From CAYJPK01 sp964372035 (GTDB lineage Bacteria > Desulfobacterota > Desulfovibrionia > Desulfovibrionales > Desulfovibrionaceae), in assembly GCA_964372035.1 (NCBI GenBank), contig CAYJPK010000048.1, positions 1 to 16,262 of the forward strand: a DNA stretch of 16,262 nucleotides, in the 5' to 3' direction. Below are positions 14,900 to 16,262 of the stretch, one piece after another. The notes beneath the pieces are model-generated. The model searched no databases and was not told the origin of the DNA. It worked only from the letters and a program-made list of their open reading frames with translations. Position numbers and translations under genes: made by a program. Every line of letters starts with the position of its first letter. Positions within the stretch are counted from its first letter, which is position 1.

Positions 14900-16192
14900 A
14901 TGTCTACGCAAAAATCACGCTTTTTACCACATTTACCAAAAGATATTTTATTACAAAAACAACTTGAGGGCGTTAAATGGACAATTAATCACTCTCTAAA
15001 CAGCGTTCAGTATAAGAAAAAATTAAACAATGTTGGTATCACAAGCGCTAATGATATAAAATCATTGGACGATATTCAAAAACTACCTTTTAGCTCTGTG
15101 GAAGATTTACGTGAAGGCTATCCCCTACCCTTTTTGAGCGTGCCTGAAAAAGATGTGGTGCGTATTCATGCTTCTTCTGGCACAACTGGAAAGCGCAAAA
15201 TTTTAGCTTATACTCAAAAAGATGTTGATACTTTTGCTCTACAGATGGCAAGATGTTATGAGCTTGCAGGCTTAACTCAAGAAGATAGGGTTCAAATTGC
15301 AGTTGGTTATGGTTTATGGACTGCTGGTGCAGGCTTTCAGCTTGGTAGTGAGAAATTTGGCGCATTAACAATTCCTGTTGGACCTGGTAATTTAGAAATG
15401 CATTTGCAATTACTTATTGATATGCAAACAACTTGCCTTGGTGCAACTGCTTCAATGGCTCTACTTTTAGCAGAAGAAATTGAAAGGCATAATTTAAAAG
15501 ATAAAATTGCACTCAAGAAAATTATTTTTGGTGCTGAACCACATAGTCTTAAAATGCGTAAATCATTTGAGGAAAAACTTGGGCTTGAAGCAAGCTTTGA
15601 TATTGCTGGCATGACAGAATCTTATGGACCTGGAACTGCACTTAACTGTGAGGCGCAAGATGGCTTGCACTATTGGGGAGATTTATTCTACTATGAAGTA
15701 ATTGACCCTGACACCTTAAAGCCAGTTCCTGATGGTGAGGAAGGTGAGCTTGTCATTACTTCATTATCAAAAGAGGCTACTCCACTTATACGCTACCGCA
15801 CCCGTGATTTGACTCGTATAATTAGCGGAAAATGTGCTTGCGGTAGAGAAATTCCACGCCATGCAAAAATTAGTGGACGTTCTGATGATATGATAATTTA
15901 CCGTGGTGTAAATATCTACCCTAGCCAGATTATTGATGTTTTAAATATGTTCCCAGAGCTAGCAGGTGAATATCACATCACCCTATCTCGTGACGGAGCA
16001 ACAGATAATATGGTATTAAAGGCAGAGAAAAAGCCTAATATTCATTTTGATGATGAGCAAATCACAAAGGCTCTTGAGCGTGAACTTCATAAAAAAATCA
16101 TGGCAAGAGTTAATGTTGAAATTGTTGAAAATGGTACATTACCAAGAACATTCTCAAAATCTAAGAGAACTACTGATTTACGATTTGAGTAG
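14900..16192 (+). CDS. Phenylacetate-CoA ligase family (AMP-forming aryl-CoA ligase)
   Basis: The 430-residue adenylate-forming enzyme would activate an aromatic acid such as phenylacetate with ATP and CoA. Signatures are the P-loop HASSGTTGK (90-98), AGMTESYGPG (236-245), YRTRD (299-303), CxCGRE (312-317), ISGRSDDM (324-331), and a C-terminal PRTFSKSKR stretch (415-423) carrying the candidate catalytic lysines. The length is typical for PaaK-type enzymes. GGAGAAA lies close before the ATG. No other phenylacetate-degradation gene is nearby, so the gene may serve aromatic amino acid fermentation products or indole/aryl acids, as in anaerobes that pair such ligases with ketoacid:ferredoxin oxidoreductases (established context; not visible here). 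It is a single-gene unit, divergent from purD and followed by a hairpin. The exact aryl acid is unknown, so the symbol paaK is not assigned. Confidence 0.9.
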   Translation: MSTQKSRFLPHLPKDILLQKQLEGVKWTINHSLNSVQYKKKLNNVGITSANDIKSLDDIQKLPFSSVEDLREGYPLPFLSVPEKDVVRIHASSGTTGKRKILAYTQKDVDTFALQMARCYELAGLTQEDRVQIAVGYGLWTAGAGFQLGSEKFGALTIPVGPGNLEMHLQLLIDMQTTCLGATASMALLLAEEIERHNLKDKIALKKIIFGAEPHSLKMRKSFEEKLGLEASFDIAGMTESYGPGTALNCEAQDGLHYWGDLFYYEVIDPDTLKPVPDGEEGELVITSLSKEATPLIRYRTRDLTRIISGKCACGREIPRHAKISGRSDDMIIYRGVNIYPSQIIDVLNMFPELAGEYHITLSRDGATDNMVLKAEKKPNIHFDDEQITKALERELHKKIMARVNVEIVENGTLPRTFSKSKRTTDLRFE

Positions 16193-16245
16193 TAACATGT
16201 AGCAGTATATAAGCTACTAAATTTATTTGCGGTTTAATATGTTTG

Positions 16246-16262
16246 GTGGCTTAGCCACTTTT
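16246..16262 (+). terminator. Probable intrinsic terminator, cut by the window edge
   Basis: GTGGC (16246-16250) pairs with GCCAC (16254-16258) around a TTA loop and is followed by T to the end of the window. It lies 53 bases past the CoA-ligase stop. The length of the T-run is not visible. A weaker hairpin, GTAGC/GCTAC, lies at 16199-16217. Confidence 0.6.

Noticed and set aside
1..16262. CRISPR array, insertion sequence, phage or defence island
   Set aside because: No regularly spaced repeats, transposase, integrase, toxin-antitoxin or nuclease-helicase genes were seen. All large frames are recognisable chromosomal genes.

Overview
This window looks like ordinary chromosome from a low-GC (roughly one-third G+C by eye), Gram-negative, probably anaerobic bacterium. 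Several traits point towards the Desulfovibrio-like Desulfobacterota: a fused IspD-IspF, a chemoreceptor with an Ala/Glu/Lys-rich helix between HAMP and the signalling hairpin, a nitroreductase with two N-terminal iron-sulfur motifs, a stand-alone phenylacetate-CoA ligase-type enzyme, and a purD-purE-lepB block. This placement is an inference from gene content, not a measured phylogeny. I see no insertion sequence, prophage, tRNA, rRNA or CRISPR array.

Layout. Positions 1-301 hold no gene I can support, apart from a long symmetric terminator. From 4641 down to 302 the minus strand carries ispDF (isoprenoid precursors), then a compact three-gene unit: a KDPG/KDPGal-type aldolase, a 2-dehydro-3-deoxygalactonokinase and a sodium-dependent SNF/NSS transporter. 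A 363-base divergent regulatory region follows, with a near-consensus sigma70 promoter and nested palindromes. The plus strand then carries a large chemoreceptor with its own terminator, a ferredoxin-nitroreductase/SDR pair spaced 2 bases apart, and hslU. The hslU gene sits behind a heat-shock (sigma32)-like promoter and has no hslV beside it. A bidirectional terminator separates hslU from a convergent minus-strand operon, read as purD, purE, lepB and a Kef-type CPA2 antiporter. Divergent from purD is the phenylacetate-CoA ligase-type gene, followed by a hairpin at the window edge.

How the genes fit together. The aldolase-kinase pair forms the end of a 2-keto-3-deoxy sugar-acid pathway, giving pyruvate and a triose phosphate. 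Its partner is an amino-acid-type transporter rather than a usual sugar-acid carrier, which suggests an amino sugar acid as substrate (inference). The nitroreductase and SDR probably form a two-gene redox unit. The rest is housekeeping: MEP pathway, purine synthesis, protein export, proteolysis and ion homeostasis.

I did not find strong evidence for a wholly new system. The points most worth a second look are the dgo-NSS unit, the Asp-for-Cys change in the nitroreductase ferredoxin domain, the sigma32-like promoter of the solitary hslU, and the regulatory region before the chemoreceptor.
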